Shown: piece after piece, positions 1 to 12,075 of the stretch
Layout of the letters: each line of letters starts with the position of its first letter
Position numbering within the stretch: the first letter of the stretch is position 1
Assembly: GCA_018902385.1 (NCBI GenBank)
Contig: JABSSW010000006.1
Location: 186,001 to 250,000, forward strand
DNA: 64,000 bases
Reading direction: 5' to 3'
Source: Physcia stellaris
Taxonomy: Eukaryota; Ascomycota; Lecanoromycetes; Caliciales; Physciaceae
Notes under the pieces: model-generated
Database searches by the model: none
What the model saw: the letters and a program-made list of their open reading frames with translations, nothing else
Told to the model about the DNA's origin: nothing
Translations under genes and position numbers: made by a program

Positions 1-836
1 CGATTGTTGACTGGACAGTAGCTTCAGATCCTTGAGAAAAGAATACGGACGAGGTAGGATCGTCGTGTTAATCGAGACTCGGCCCTGAACCTCGAAGCTG
101 AGCGGTGAAAGCGCAGCGAGTGCAGCAGCAAAGAGATGACTTAACGCTCACTGAATTCTGCCGGGGATGAAGTGAAGTAGGGATCAAGGTGGTTAAGTCC
201 GTTTCAGGACCTGTTTTCGAAAGCGGGATACCCCAGCTTGCTTGCCCTAGACTCTTTCGTTCTGGTAGGCTGTGGGAGGATCACAGCTGTATGGCCAGGC
301 ACGGTGCTCTTGATCTGCGCGTGCAAGCGTGTCGAGAAGTATTTTCTCATTGTCGAAATACCCCTATGTGAGACTTCTAGGGCTGGGAGATATCCCACGC
401 ATCGGCTGCTGAGATATGAGCGGTTGCAGCCTGGCATGCAAATTTCGCTCTGGCGTCATGTAACTCAATTTGCTAAAGAAAGCGTCTCAAATGTCGGTTT
501 TCAACATGTACAACGGATCTCCTGCAGATATGCCGTCCCCAGATCGCGTAGTATGACATGAAGAAAGCAAGAAGAGCCGCCCAGATCACAGAACCCCAAT
601 CCATCTAGCTTGGCATTGGACTTGGGGCAGCGGGGGAGAATTAGAATCAGACAGCGTAACGGAGAGGAAACACAATGCAATGACATTAATGACCTCTTGA
701 CGGTAAATATCATCGTATGGGCTCCATGATGTGATCGTGAGCTCCTTTATGGGTTTACATATATGAAAATTCAACCCTCGGGGCACTTTTTCACATATTC
801 GCATATGGGCCCATAAGCAGGGGTCCACTTATGGGC
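1..836. other. No gene recognised
   Basis: Only short overlapping open frames on both strands, none with a recognisable domain or a convincing start. I see no RNA gene or repeat here. Confidence 0.5.
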
Positions 837-1499
837 TCATATGGACCTCGAAAAGCGGTATCTGAATACCCTTATTAATGGCGTTACCAGCTCTGCATAG
901 GGTGAATCGAGAGGCTGGAAGCGAGTCAGCGCAGAGTCTCGTTGGCAGCAGTAATGTACTCGTACAGGAGTATCCTCCCTCACGCCAACCGTTCTGTTAG
1001 ACATCAAGACCAAATCATATTCTTGCTCGGCCTCAGCTCCGACCACCGAATAAAGGATGCTTAACCACCTCATCGTCATCGACAAAGATTTTCCTATCCC
1101 CACTAGTCTCAACAACGACCTCAGGACAGTACAGCCAGCTATAATCCAAGCCTCGATTCTGCGCTTGGTATCCATATTGGCGATCTGCCCAGAGACACCA
1201 AAAAACGTGATATGGTAGCCGTAGTACTCGACGGCGTTAATGAACCTCCTTGCAGCAACAACCTGGAACGCGAGTCTCAGCAGCTCTCGGACGAATTCGC
1301 TGATTTTCAGGGAGGAATCGATGGCGAATGTAGCATCTAGAAGGGCTTTGCTGATTTGGTGCGTTTCGGTGGCTAGCTTGGAGATGTAGGGCTGTGACTG
1401 AGGATAGGAACCGCTTTGAGAGTTGCCGCGGCTTGCTTCGATGGTGGGATTGGATGGAGTACCCGCTTGCTGAGAATCTGGGCCCGTTGATGAATTCAT
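837..1499 (-). CDS. Hypothetical protein, 220 aa
   Basis: An uninterrupted ATG-to-stop frame of 220 codons, the longest open frame in the first 4 kb. The first ~40 residues are rich in Ser, Gln, Pro and Gly and look disordered. The middle (about residues 45-150) is predicted helical with amphipathic stretches, and the C-terminus is Arg-rich. There is no signal peptide or clear membrane segment, and I do not recognise a family. No gene flanks it closely. It could be a single exon of a longer gene or a chance frame; length and a proper ATG are the main support. Confidence 0.4.
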   Translation of the reverse strand: MNSSTGPDSQQAGTPSNPTIEASRGNSQSGSYPQSQPYISKLATETHQISKALLDATFAIDSSLKISEFVRELLRLAFQVVAARRFINAVEYYGYHITFFGVSGQIANMDTKRRIEAWIIAGCTVLRSLLRLVGIGKSLSMTMRWLSILYSVVGAEAEQEYDLVLMSNRTVGVREDTPVRVHYCCQRDSALTRFQPLDSPYAELVTPLIRVFRYRFSRSI

Positions 1500-4403
1500 T
1501 GCAATGACTGCGGCGGTAGTGGGATTTTTGGATGGTTGAGGCTGAAGTTTGGCACTTTTAGGATGCTAGGGTGTAGTATCAAGGACGAGGAAGCAGAAAA
1601 TTGCGTGGTGCACAGTTCTTTCGTACTGATTTGTAAGGTGAAGGAATGATCCAGGAGCATCAGGCGAGATGCTTAGTGGTTTAGGGCGACTTCGTCTTTG
1701 TTACCCGTTTGAAGGATCTGCAGATACAAGGGCCTATTTGGAGAATTGAGAAAGAATACGAAGTAAGAGTCAGTTTAGTCTCCTGTCTTTAGCCGTGGTG
1801 GCGTGAGGCCAGCAATGCTGTTCGCCGATAGCTAGATCTGAGCGCTGTTGTTGGACCTTGGTCAATCTGTCTCTAAACGCTTTTGTAAGGGTCTCCAGAT
1901 CCCAGCATGCTGATTGAATGTGGTTCATAATCACGAAAAGCGTGAGCATGGTTGAGAAGCTGTGATCTGCCCATGGTGACCGGTGATTATCGGTAATTTC
2001 CAATAATTGGGCAGGTCGAACTGCTGTTCGTGGATGCGGCTCCGTGCTCGATCATGCTGGTAAGGGTCTGCGGATGTTAGCGAGCAATTTCATATATTCG
2101 GTAATCAAGGAACGCACCATACCTCATGCACTGGTGGCGATGGGTGGCACATCAGATTTCGCCCTAGATGTTCCCGGCAGCGGAATGCTCTCGGGGTGCT
2201 TGCAGGCCTGGTTCCCGCTACTTCTCAGCTAAGAGCCATCTAGCATAGGACAAGATACTGCGACCAGCCGTGAAACGACGTTCTCAGTTGAGAATAGGTC
2301 GCATTGCCATCCGTGACTCTGGGAAACGCTGTGTTAGACTTGCTTGGAAGAGCCTGCTGACCTGATCGAGCAACTCCCAGAGGACAATGAGCGGAAATAT
2401 GAGAAGGGCTCCACAGATTGGCCCCCTTGGTGATTGCCAGAAGCTGACAACGTTCATCCCCAAACACAAAAATAAGGCGTTAATGAGCTGAGAAACTAAG
2501 ATACAACAAATGCAAATTCACTTTTTCTTCTCCATCTCATGCACTGATGTGGCGCACTTTGCTTCCGTTAACGATTCTCATTATTCCCATGACCCGAGAC
2601 ATGCTTGAACCAGCCTAATCACCGTATTCGAGACAGCGCATCTGAGGGAACTTTTAGCTATCCTGTCAGTGTTGGCTTAGCTTGAGGCAGCCACCGGCAG
2701 TACGTGGATCATGTGCTGGAATCCTCGCTATATATATCTCTGTGCCTCACTATCGGCCCGAGATTAAGTGTTCGAGAATGGGAGTAGACTTGCGGAAAAT
2801 GTTCTCGCTTGAACTTGAAGAGGTGTTTGCTAGGCATCATGTGACTACGAAATCTCTGCATTGAACCGAGACAGACTCTTGGTCCCTCATGGTTCCAGTA
2901 CGTACCTATTTTCTAAGTGGTGGGTCACCGCCTGCCACTGCCTGTTCGGAGCTAGGGGCAGCGGGCGCTGAGAACAGCCTCAAGAATGGCGGGGAGGAAT
3001 GAGGTGTAACCACTGTGGGTAAGTATAGCGGCATATTGACTGACATCTGCTAAGGTTGTGGCAATCTTCACAGGATGTAGTCGAGCACACAGAGACAAGC
3101 CTCGAATAGTGACTGACCGTGCAGTACGTAGTCTAAGAAAGAGACATCCAATCCCTCTTGCTGTACTGGATCAAGGAGTGGAGGTCGTCATACGGATTCC
3201 TAAGACAGGATAATTTGATCCAACTCATCATCATCCGAGACAGCTTTTTGTAGTGAGCCAAGATTGCTAAGAGCCGAAAGATATCGAAACCTAGAGCTCA
3301 CGAATTTAATACCAGGCGCTACCGTGTTGGATCAGGTCCAGCGAATATCAAAGCACAGCTAGTGAGCTATCAGAGTGACCAGAATTCGCTGACTTGTGAT
3401 CTTCTTGCCAAGCTAGGTAGGAGCTTTGCTTACAGGACTTTCCCACCTAGGCTCCCTCGTCTGTGATCAGGTTCGGCAGTCGATCAAATCTCCAGCTCAT
3501 TTTCAATGTCGATCTTGAAGCCCCGCCAGCAAACTCCGCCTCTTCGAGACCAATGCGCGGGACTTGTCATCTCAGCCCTTGGTAGCCGTGCTGTTATCAA
3601 CATGCCTTTTCCCAATGGTAGTACAGATTCCCACCAACTGGATCGGAGCCCGAGATCGCTCCTAGAGCACTCCGCTGCTAGTGATCCCCAAGCTCGAAAT
3701 GTAAAGCGTCACCCATCAGTGCATGGGTCATTGCGCCTGAGACGATGAGTAGTGTATGAAATAGATCGAATTTCGCATCTTTTTGTTTGAAATACCAAGG
3801 TTCGTCTCTTCATCAGATTGTAGAATAATGTGATTCACATTCATGACTCTACTAGTATCTTTAGGCAGGGATACCGTTCCTTTTTCCCTCCTGGGCGGTG
3901 TAATTTTTGCGGACTGCCTGCACGGTGGCCATACCCACCGTTACTCATCTTTTCTTTAAGAAAGCTTGTGCAGGAAGCGGACTGCTGCGCGATCAACGTA
4001 AACAGTGAATAATCTGCCTGGCTGGTCGGTGTCTTTTGCAGCCGTTCATGATTCTTGAATTTTTCTCCTCGGCTGTGACAATGAGCATCGCTAGCTTTAT
4101 TACAGATTTTAGTGCTCCGTCATCCTGACTCCGAACAAGCACTGATTAGCAGTCTCGATTTTAAATGCCAATGGGGAAATATATACAGCGTTACCGTATC
4201 AGTCTCCATTCTACTTCCTCCAAACCGCGCATCGCGCAATGCCGTCGTCACAGAAGGAGCCCCCTGCCACGAGGATAGCATGGACAACTGACTGTCCCCC
4301 GATCCTTTAGCAAGAACGACCCCGACCCCAACAGCCTCCCCAGAGCGTAGCTGTCTCAGCACGATGAGAGGCCTCCTACCTGTCAAATTACATATAACTC
4401 CCC
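1500..4403. other. Long intergenic region, nothing recognised
   Basis: About 2.9 kb holding only short frames (under 80 codons) on both strands, none with family-like composition. No tandem repeats, terminal inverted repeats or tRNA-like folds were apparent by eye. Confidence 0.4.
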
Positions 4404-4883
4404 CTACACCCTCTGTCCCGCAAAAACAGCGTACACCCCAACAACGCCCCCAACCATCGCCAACCCCCCTCTCACGAAATTCATCCACGCCCACCTCTTC
4501 AACAGCACCACCACCTCATCCTTCCCTCCACCCTTACCACTAACAGCAAACATATTCAGCCGATCAATGGTTCCTTTCATGACCAGCAGCGTCCACGGTA
4601 GCTGACTTATCGTCGCCACACCGGCAGCAGCCCAAAGCTGCTGTTGCGATGGAGAAGGGTGCTGGTACGCGACTAGCGCGCTGCAGGAGGCGGAGAAGAT
4701 ACCGAGAGGCACCAAGGTCGCGGCGCCGCGGAGGTAGAGGGTGTGGAAGATGGGCGTGCTGGTGCTGGGGGCGAGAGGATAGAGGGTTGGGAGGGTGAGC
4801 TGCGAAGCGCTGAAGTTCATGCCGGCGAGGATCAGGGAAGTTGTGAAGCTGAGAGCTTGAGCTGCGGTGAGAACGGTTGACAT
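4404..4883 (-). CDS. DUF1772 (anthrone oxygenase-like) membrane protein
   Basis: 159 residues starting at the ATG at 4883. The open frame extends 45 codons upstream, but that part is Pro/Gln-rich and precedes the usual family start. Four hydrophobic segments are visible, at roughly residues 8-27, 50-72, 82-102 and 128-152, separated by short polar loops. This is the four-helix pattern and length of fungal DUF1772 proteins. That family includes anthrone oxygenases of polyketide clusters, but most members are uncharacterised, so the enzymatic role is not assignable. No polyketide synthase is nearby; the nearest biosynthetic gene is the terpene synthase 2 kb away. Single exon. Confidence 0.65.
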   Translation of the reverse strand: MSTVLTAAQALSFTTSLILAGMNFSASQLTLPTLYPLAPSTSTPIFHTLYLRGAATLVPLGIFSASCSALVAYQHPSPSQQQLWAAAGVATISQLPWTLLVMKGTIDRLNMFAVSGKGGGKDEVVVLLKRWAWMNFVRGGLAMVGGVVGVYAVFAGQRV

Positions 4884-6887
4884 TTTCCGATGTTTTTGGG
4901 GGAAGATCTGCGGGAGTTTCTGGGGGGAAATCTGCAGGAGTTTGCTGGGGAAGGGGGTTTGAGGGATTTTGAGACTTCCCCTCGTCCGTAGTGGATGAGT
5001 CGGTGCTTGAAGTGGCACGGTGGTTTATTTCGGGACCGGCTCGGGAAAAGGTTGATCCGTTCCTAGAACTATTGGGACTTTTACAGGTTCGAGGAGTCTG
5101 CTCATCGTTGCTTCGACTGCTAGACACTCCTTGGCCAGTACCAGAGAAGAGATGTTCTCTATTACCTTAACATTCGCATGCTGTCTTGACAAGTGAGGAT
5201 AAGTGGAAAAGAAGAGAGCTTCTAGATCCTCCGAGTCGATATCCAAGCCATGAGGAGAGCCAATGCGGGTTCTTCTTACTCATGCTGATTCCGTCTCGAT
5301 CAGCCTTTCTCGATAGTAGATCAGGTAGCGATGCTCGAAGGGGTATTACACCACTTGCTTGGTGGATATCGTGGCTATCTTATTGGTCAGGAGCATATCG
5401 AGCATTCGACAAATTGTGATGAAGCTGATACTTTCACGGCCGTGATAGGCTCGGTCATGCTCCTGACGAGAATTGACAGTTCTTGCTGATGAGCTTTCAA
5501 TATTGGCCTGCATCTTAGGCTGATCGTTAGGAAGGAATGTCGATCTCTCTAAAGGATGGTCTGCAAACGCTTGCATGCGCTAAGAATGTGCAGCCACTGC
5601 AGGGACGGTAGAGACAAAAGATTTGTCGTCGCCACGTCTCTTCAAACGGTATGCTATCTCTGGAGAAGTCAAAAGAAAGGTCTGCATGGTGATCTTCAAC
5701 GTTCAACCTAGACCTTTCGAAGCGTAAGCGCTGCATTAGATTTGCGCTAGGAAGATTTTCGTCAACGCTCTCTCGGTTGTGTAACGTGTATGATTTGCTA
5801 TCCCACGCACTGAAGAGTGGCACCCTTGTCTTAGCGCCCGAAAGCCGCCTAGCCTCAGGCCTTCTGAAGATCATTACCCGAGGCCTACTGCCGATGCTTG
5901 GGAGGAGGACCTATGGCTGAGCTCGGCCTGGCTTGTGGGGGTGGCTTCTAATCTAGAAGTCCACTGCCAAGCTAAATCGAGGGTGCCAAACCAGTGCGAA
6001 GGATATGGCCTACTAGTCCAGATCTTTGCTCAGCCTGACGGTCCTGACAGTTCGAGGTCGCGCTTAAGGATGCATGCTTAACGCAGACCCTCTCATGGTG
6101 ATAGCGGAGCTGTGGTCTGACCAGCCCCCCACGCAGCATTATCAAGCTTTTTTGCCTGGAAGCTCAGGTTTCGTTCTGGAAGTGGACTTTTGAGATTTCT
6201 AGCCAATGCAACACATTTGCTTTTGAGAAAGCCGAAATTGCTTTTGATATCTAAAGTATGTGCTGGTAGCGATATTTGAAGAGATTAGATCATTCCTTAG
6301 CAGGAGAACAAGGCTGTTTGCGATTTGCGACGCCCGGAATGAGGCTCTTGGAAAGGGGAGCAAGATCATATGCCGCAAGATGTGAGGCATTGCACCTGTC
6401 ACTCGCGTCACAGCAACTTTTTTAGTGAGAGATTCTTGAGCCCCGATAATGCTTTGCTTTTTTTCAGAGCTGATAGCACGTAATCCTCCCTGTTCATCAG
6501 GGTCATTCCGGCAGTTGATTCTTAGTGCACTATCAGCGCATTGAAAGTATATCTAAACAATCTGTGCGTAGCCTTATCAGGGTGATGCATCGCCAAGATT
6601 GATTAGTTGATGTGGTGTGGTGTAGAGCAAACTTGGCAAGGGGTAAGTGAGGACATCATTGAGCGCCTTAGCCGTTCATGAAGCGTCGATTGGCTCAAGA
6701 GCTTCCAAATCTATGAAGGATCTGTACTCCTTGTCTAGCATCTGCAGACATGATGACGTGACATTAATAATTGCAAGAGGTGGTGTGGACAGCAGCCGAG
6801 TGGGTTTAGTAGCTCACGTAAGCCCGTTCCGTATAATATGTTCTCTTTGATCCCGGTGGGGTTCCATGATCTAGAAAATCCATCAAG
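4884..6887. other. Intergenic, with weak minus-strand open frames
   Basis: Several overlapping minus-strand open frames lie between about 5025 and 5874 (up to 115 codons) and could be exons of an unrecognised gene. I could not link them by convincing splice sites or match them to a family. The remainder up to the terpene synthase start shows nothing. Confidence 0.3.
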
Positions 6888-8680
6888 ATGTCTATCTCTG
6901 ATGCGGAAAAGAATGCGCCTTCAGCGGAGCCGGATTTCTTACCACCTTTGCCGGATGAAGTTGTTGTCATGCCAGACCTGTTTGTCTCCTTTCTTGCAAT
7001 AGAGCCTCAGATCAACCTACATTACGAGAAGGTAAAGAAGGAATCCGAAGATTGGTTTTCTGAGTGAGTGAGCATAAAACAAACTCTGAAAAGTCTCACA
7101 TGATGATCTGACTGTAGAGACTTAGGCGTTGCAATTACAGCGATAAAGCGTACAAGAAGCTTGTCAGGGCCGACTTTCCGTACGCCGCGGCCATTTGGGC
7201 ACGGGAAGCAGGTCATGATGAATTTCGAACAATTTGTGACTACGTCAACTGGGTCAGTATCCCGACCTTAAGAAGGGTCTGTACCTGACTGGAAGTAGGC
7301 GTTTGACTTCGATGACAGTAGGGCTCCTTGTGGATAACCTTGATCAGATGTTCAATCCGAAATAGTGTTCGACGAAGGCCACCTGAAGGGGGACATGAAG
7401 CAGGCTGCTATACAGCTCGAGAACCTTATGAATGTCATGAAGACCAATACTCCAAACCCGTCAGCGCCGGCGGAAGACCCTCTGCTAGAAGTGTTCAAGA
7501 CAGTGTGGTACCGCATTGCAGAGGTTAGCCATTTCCTAGATAATTGCTTCCCTCTGCTAGTGCTGACTTTTCACAGCGTTCGTCAGAAGGTGCTTGATAC
7601 CCACATTGAACCTTGAGGTACTTACTAATGTTGGGAAGGAACCCGAAAGCGCTTCGTTCAGGCTGTGAGCGACTACGCAGATGGTGTGACAAGTCAGGTC
7701 AAGATTGTATCCACGGAAGAACAGCAAGAAGAAGAACGGTACCTTGCCATTCGCCGCAACTCAGCAGGACTAGGTTCAATCTTTGCACTCATCGAGTAAG
7801 CTATTAGCTTCGAAGATTGGTGCTAGAGCCTAACGAGGCGTCCTAGATACGTCTATGCTCTGGATTTGCCGGACGAGATCTTCCAACATGCTTCTATACA
7901 AAACATGGATAGAGTCGCTCGAGACATCATTACTATGTAGGTTAATATTGTGACTAGTCTTTATAGGCGGCTTACTGAAGTAGACAAAATGATGCGTTGT
8001 CTTTTCCAAAAGAACTGGTGAGCGTCACTAGTCGACCACCTAAGACTGTAGGTCCATTGCTAAAGAGATGCAGGCAGATGGCGTTGATCAGAACCTCGTG
8101 GCGATCTTCGGTCGTCTCGGCTTTCCACCTCAAGAAGCCTACGATAAACTAGGCTGTATGCTCAGAGACCTCTATCCTCAGTGGTATCTCGCTCAAGCTC
8201 AGCTACCGAGTTGGGGAGAGAAACTCGACCGGCAGGTCCAGAAATACATTGGAGCTATGCAAGACGCCGTAAGATCGAATTTGTACTGGAGGTGAGCATC
8301 AAAGCCTGCAAGAATAGGTGAGAGTTCCCGCTAACAACTAAAGCTTTCGGACCGTGCGCTACTTCGGTAAACAGACCAGTCACGTTCGTCAGACACGTAT
8401 CATCTCTATGTCGTCGGAGCAGCTGATCAAGAACGGCTTGACCTTGCCAAGGACAGAAGCTCCTGTTCTCCCTTCGAGTGATGCTGGAATAAGCAGCTAC
8501 AATAGCTCGCCACTTCTGACTGACGCATTGACCATCTCCACTGGATCTTCTCCGAAATCGGACGCTGTGGTAGTGAAAGAAGATAAAGCGACATTGAATG
8601 AGGATTTGAAGAAAATATATGTCCAATCAAATGGTCTAAAGTTGGCGTTCGAAACGCCCACTGTCCTAGAAAGTTACTGA
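6888..8680 (+). CDS. Class I terpene synthase (sesquiterpene cyclase type)
   Basis: Ten exons can be traced: 6888-7063, 7141-7252, 7299-7317, 7366-7523, 7577-7589, 7639-7795, 7847-7936, 7984-8017, 8068-8291, 8344-8680. All introns are GT-AG, 46-77 nt. The protein is about 439 aa. Exons 3 and 4 join to give the aspartate-rich motif DDMFDEG (about residues 101-107). Exon 8 carries the NSE triad as NDALSFPKE (about 244-252), and exon 10 carries the C-terminal RY pair (RTVRYFG, about 330-336). GTRKRF near residue 160 fits the effector-arginine region. These are the diphosphate/Mg-binding signatures of fungal class I cyclases that ionise farnesyl diphosphate. The exon 8-9 junction has an alternative acceptor at 8051, but only 8067 keeps the frame. 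The ~100-residue tail after RY is longer than usual. The product cannot be predicted. Cytosolic; no transit peptide. Confidence 0.9.
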
Positions 8681-9141
8681 GCAAGAATTGAATACGATTT
8701 CTGATGAGGAGACTGAAATCTGGGTAATCGTTGGCGCTGACATGAAGCGTTTTGACGAGGCAGGGAATTCGCCTCTAATTAATCAATACATCCAAAACCT
8801 ACCTCACAGTCAGAGATCTCCTTGCAACAAGGGAGCGGGTAAATATGAAGCCAGTGTGACCAACGGCATTGGTGAATATCCATATTGCTAGATTTCGTCA
8901 TTGCAGTCACAGACAGGACAAGCCATACTTCACAATGTTAGTCAACTAGCGTAATCGTACGCAATCTATCATTGTCGATGGTGTTAACATCATCGACCTT
9001 TGGCTTAGTCATGATTTTGTGAAGTAAGTTGCTAGTAAAGACCGTTAGCCAGTCTTCTTTGTTGCAAATGTGGAGTGTAAAACAAAGAACGCGCAAGGAA
9101 AAACTTTCCATATACCTCACTTACAAAGACTCTTAGTAGTA
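8681..9141. other. Intergenic, nothing recognised
   Basis: Short spacer between the terpene synthase and the next plus-strand open frame, with only small non-family open frames. Confidence 0.4.
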
Positions 9142-9888
9142 ATGACAAGGAGTCCCATTCTCGATGCTGGCTCATCGAGTAGTTCATATATCGCACATCA
9201 AAAGCCGTCGTTGGCGACCAGTCCACGATCAACAGTCCCCGAGCAACCGCCTACAATAACAATGCATCCGTCTACCGTCCAAAACGATGAACGCAAGCAC
9301 CTCTTGAAGACACCGAAATGGATGACAAGGAACAAGAAGGGAGGATCGAAACACGCACGACCACCCAGGAGGAGAGCGACACTCGACCCGAAGCCGGTCA
9401 TTTCCTCACCGAGCGGCTTTATCCACAACGACGGTCTCTCCAACTTTCAAGCAGAGCCAAGCCGGCTGTATTGTATCATGTTTCTGGCTTGCGATGATTG
9501 GGGTTTCTACAGCACTGGAAAGTCCACTCCCGGTATGCCCTTTGTGTCCGCTCTTAATTTCGTGTCACCGAGTTCGACGACTCCAATTCCGGTGGAGGAG
9601 ATGTACATCTTCGAGAGGCCTTGTCCCAAATGTGATAAGAACGTTAAAGTGCTTGACGAATTGCCCGACTCCTCCGTCATCGAAAGGCTCAAGTGCCAAT
9701 CAAGGTGGAAGGTTTACTATCCGGATGTGGAGACCACGGTACCTGATTCCATACGTCGGCTTGGGAAATTTGACTGGGAAATGGAGGAGGATCACAAAAG
9801 CGAGAGCCATATGGCTGCCTCGCATAAAGCGGCAGAGAGGAGGCCGGTCTATGTTTTGGAAATGGAATCAGCGGCCGAAAAGAGTTGA
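9142..9888 (+). CDS. Hypothetical protein with CPKC motif, 248 aa
   Basis: Uninterrupted frame of 248 codons from the ATG at 9142; the frame opens slightly upstream at a GTG. The N-terminal ~115 residues are low-complexity, rich in Ser, Pro, Thr and basic residues, with a cluster RPPRRRAT that could be a nuclear signal. The C-terminal half is more ordered, with an isolated CPKC pair around residue 160 and another Cys about 25 residues later, which might bind zinc. I do not recognise a family. It lies 460 bp downstream of the terpene synthase on the same strand, so a cluster role is possible but unsupported. Confidence 0.5.
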   Translation: MTRSPILDAGSSSSSYIAHQKPSLATSPRSTVPEQPPTITMHPSTVQNDERKHLLKTPKWMTRNKKGGSKHARPPRRRATLDPKPVISSPSGFIHNDGLSNFQAEPSRLYCIMFLACDDWGFYSTGKSTPGMPFVSALNFVSPSSTTPIPVEEMYIFERPCPKCDKNVKVLDELPDSSVIERLKCQSRWKVYYPDVETTVPDSIRRLGKFDWEMEEDHKSESHMAASHKAAERRPVYVLEMESAAEKS

Positions 9889-10560
9889 GTGGATGCATTG
9901 AAGGTTACGGTTGCCTGAGAACTCAAGAATGTTCCTCGTATCAGGTCGCTAAGATCCTCATTCGACAATAGCGCCATGGCGTTTTGTAATGTCAAGATAC
10001 GTCGATGAATTGCGAATAGGTCCAGAGGATCATCCTCATTGTTTAATACATCTTTCGTGCAGTCAATGGCAGCGCAGCCTTCATATTCCCTACACTCTCA
10101 ATGCGGATTAGTCAATTTATATTTCAGAAAGTCTCCCCGTCAAGAACACCAGACCCGATAACTATCAGGGTAAGTCAAGTTTGGTTTTTCTTCAAGATCC
10201 ATGACCCCTCCTAGATATGTGGTGTTGTTTAGTTAGGAGTATGTAGCTGGTTTGGATCAGTATTAATGTCTATAAGGATGCACATTGAGAAAAGGAAAGA
10301 AACATGATCTGGTGATCGTTCCTACGTAAACAGCGTTCATTCTAGAGTTGCTCGGTGCACAAGTGTAGCCGATCCCTTTGCTCGTAGTAGTCGGGTCCCG
10401 ATTCTTATTTGCGACAGGATCTTATCTAATCTCTTGTCCGCTTATGTCATTGTTCTTGGCCAATCAATGTTCTGGTTCAATTGGCTGTCAGCCTCGGATC
10501 TGGCTTATTGCTCCCATTTCACCTCATCCGTTCAACAAGCCATTAAATTATTCGCGCCCA
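9889..10560. other. Intergenic, nothing recognised
   Basis: Non-coding spacer between the hypothetical gene and the decayed SDR. No repeats or RNA genes seen. Confidence 0.4.
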
Positions 10561-11734
10561 TGCAGCCTTCCGCTCTTTCTCAGCCATCGACGTCAGTCAC
10601 AATGCCATCAGATATCATGCCCTCCTTTCCCATCCCTATTATCTCGCCGACCTCGCAACTTCAACTCATCACTCATCTCAATCGCCCTTCCCCACACTGC
10701 CTCACGCAGCAGTCAGCAATACAGCTCACACCAGCATCTCTCGATTCACTGTTTCGACCGCCGTGATACCCCCGATGAAGAAGTCGAAGCTGCCGGCTCT
10801 AGAGCTAATCCAGACTATGGCGGTTCCCTCCACTACGCTCGTGCGTTCATCTGGAGCTTTTCCCTTTCCTTCTGTACTGTCTTCCACATCTCTGCTTTCT
10901 TCAAAATTACAGATCCTAGCCTCGAGGCATGGTCAATCTCCTTGTAAACGACCGGAACCCTCATGCTAACTCCGCAACCCCGGCAGAATGCGACATTCGA
11001 AACAACGAACAACTCGACTCCCTTACTCTTAAGATCGCGGCTCAAAACCAGCGCCTCGACGGCCTCATTGCCGCGGCGGGGGTTCAGGACCCTGTCCCGC
11101 AACCGATCACTCCGTCGAAGACGTGCACAAAATGATCGCAGTCAATTGCACCGCTGTGTTCATAGCCGCTACCTCGGTGGCACGAATACCACTGCCCAGG
11201 CTCCATGATCTTGATCGTCCCCATGAGCGGTTTCGTCGCCAACGAGGGCCCCATCAACCCCGTCTACAACAGTTCAAAGGCGGCGGTGATACAATTGGGC
11301 AGAAACCTGGCGATGGAGTGGGGTAAGGAATGGATAAGAGTCAACCGCCCTTGCCCTGGACATATCATTACGCCGATGGTGCCGAAGAACCTCGAAGATG
11401 ATCCCAGTTGGAAAGGCAGCTGGGAGAAGGAGAATATGCTTGGGAGGCTCAGCACGCCCGAGGAGTACGTATAGGGGTGCTGCGCTGTTCTTGTTGCTCA
11501 CCTTTCCTCCTTGCATTCCTCGTTTCTTGATCGATTATCCAGCGAGCGTGAAGCTTTTATCTCCATTATTTAACGCTGTAAAAAGATCTCAACGACACGT
11601 TGCTGAAGAGATTGTTCTTTGCGGCCTCCTCTGGTGGCTCGACGCTCGACGCTCATCCGGGAACGGGAATGCTGAATCTAAATCGACGGACAAAAGATTC
11701 GTTCGTTATAGACGGCGGTCATACGGCTTGGTAG
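10560..11734 (+). pseudogene. Short-chain dehydrogenase/reductase, disrupted
   Basis: Classical SDR motifs occur in order but in several frames. They include a segment with LDGLIAAAGVQ (about 11055-11090; compare the family NNAG region), VEDVHKMIAVNCTAVF (about 11115-11160), an active-site stretch with YNSSKAA (about 11262-11283) followed by RVN..PGHI, the tail GRLSTPEEY (about 11440-11466), and a C-terminal DGGHTAW just before the stop at 11732-11734. The frame changes at least three times, at about 11100, 11185 and 11465, and the N-terminal Rossmann glycine motif is not readable. Some breaks could be missing bases, as elsewhere in this window, but the missing N-terminus and the two-base shift favour decay. 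The intact family reduces or oxidises small carbonyls and alcohols with NAD(P)H. It lies on the same strand downstream of the terpene synthase, where an SDR would be a plausible tailoring enzyme. Confidence 0.7.
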
Positions 11735-12075
11735 GGTTGTACTGTAGGTTGAACTTCCCTTTTTTTGCTTTTGGGGGTGCGTTTTGCCAAGAACCCAAAT
11801 CTCGAGTTTCTCGTGGCTGGGTGTCCTTTCAACAACAAGCATGTCTTGTCTTTCTTCCTTTGCGCACTCGAATCCGTGATTTCCTCTCTGCTATCAACTT
11901 CCAAACAACGTTCTTTATTCTTCCGAAAGAGCAACTCGAGTTCAAGTACTTTGACGGATTTGATCTGGAATTGACTGTAGTCTCACAAATGCTGAGAATA
12001 CATTCTTGCAGATAGGTTGTTTCTGTATACCATGTATTATTTTTACCCCTCCCCCTCCTTTACTCTTCGTAGTGT

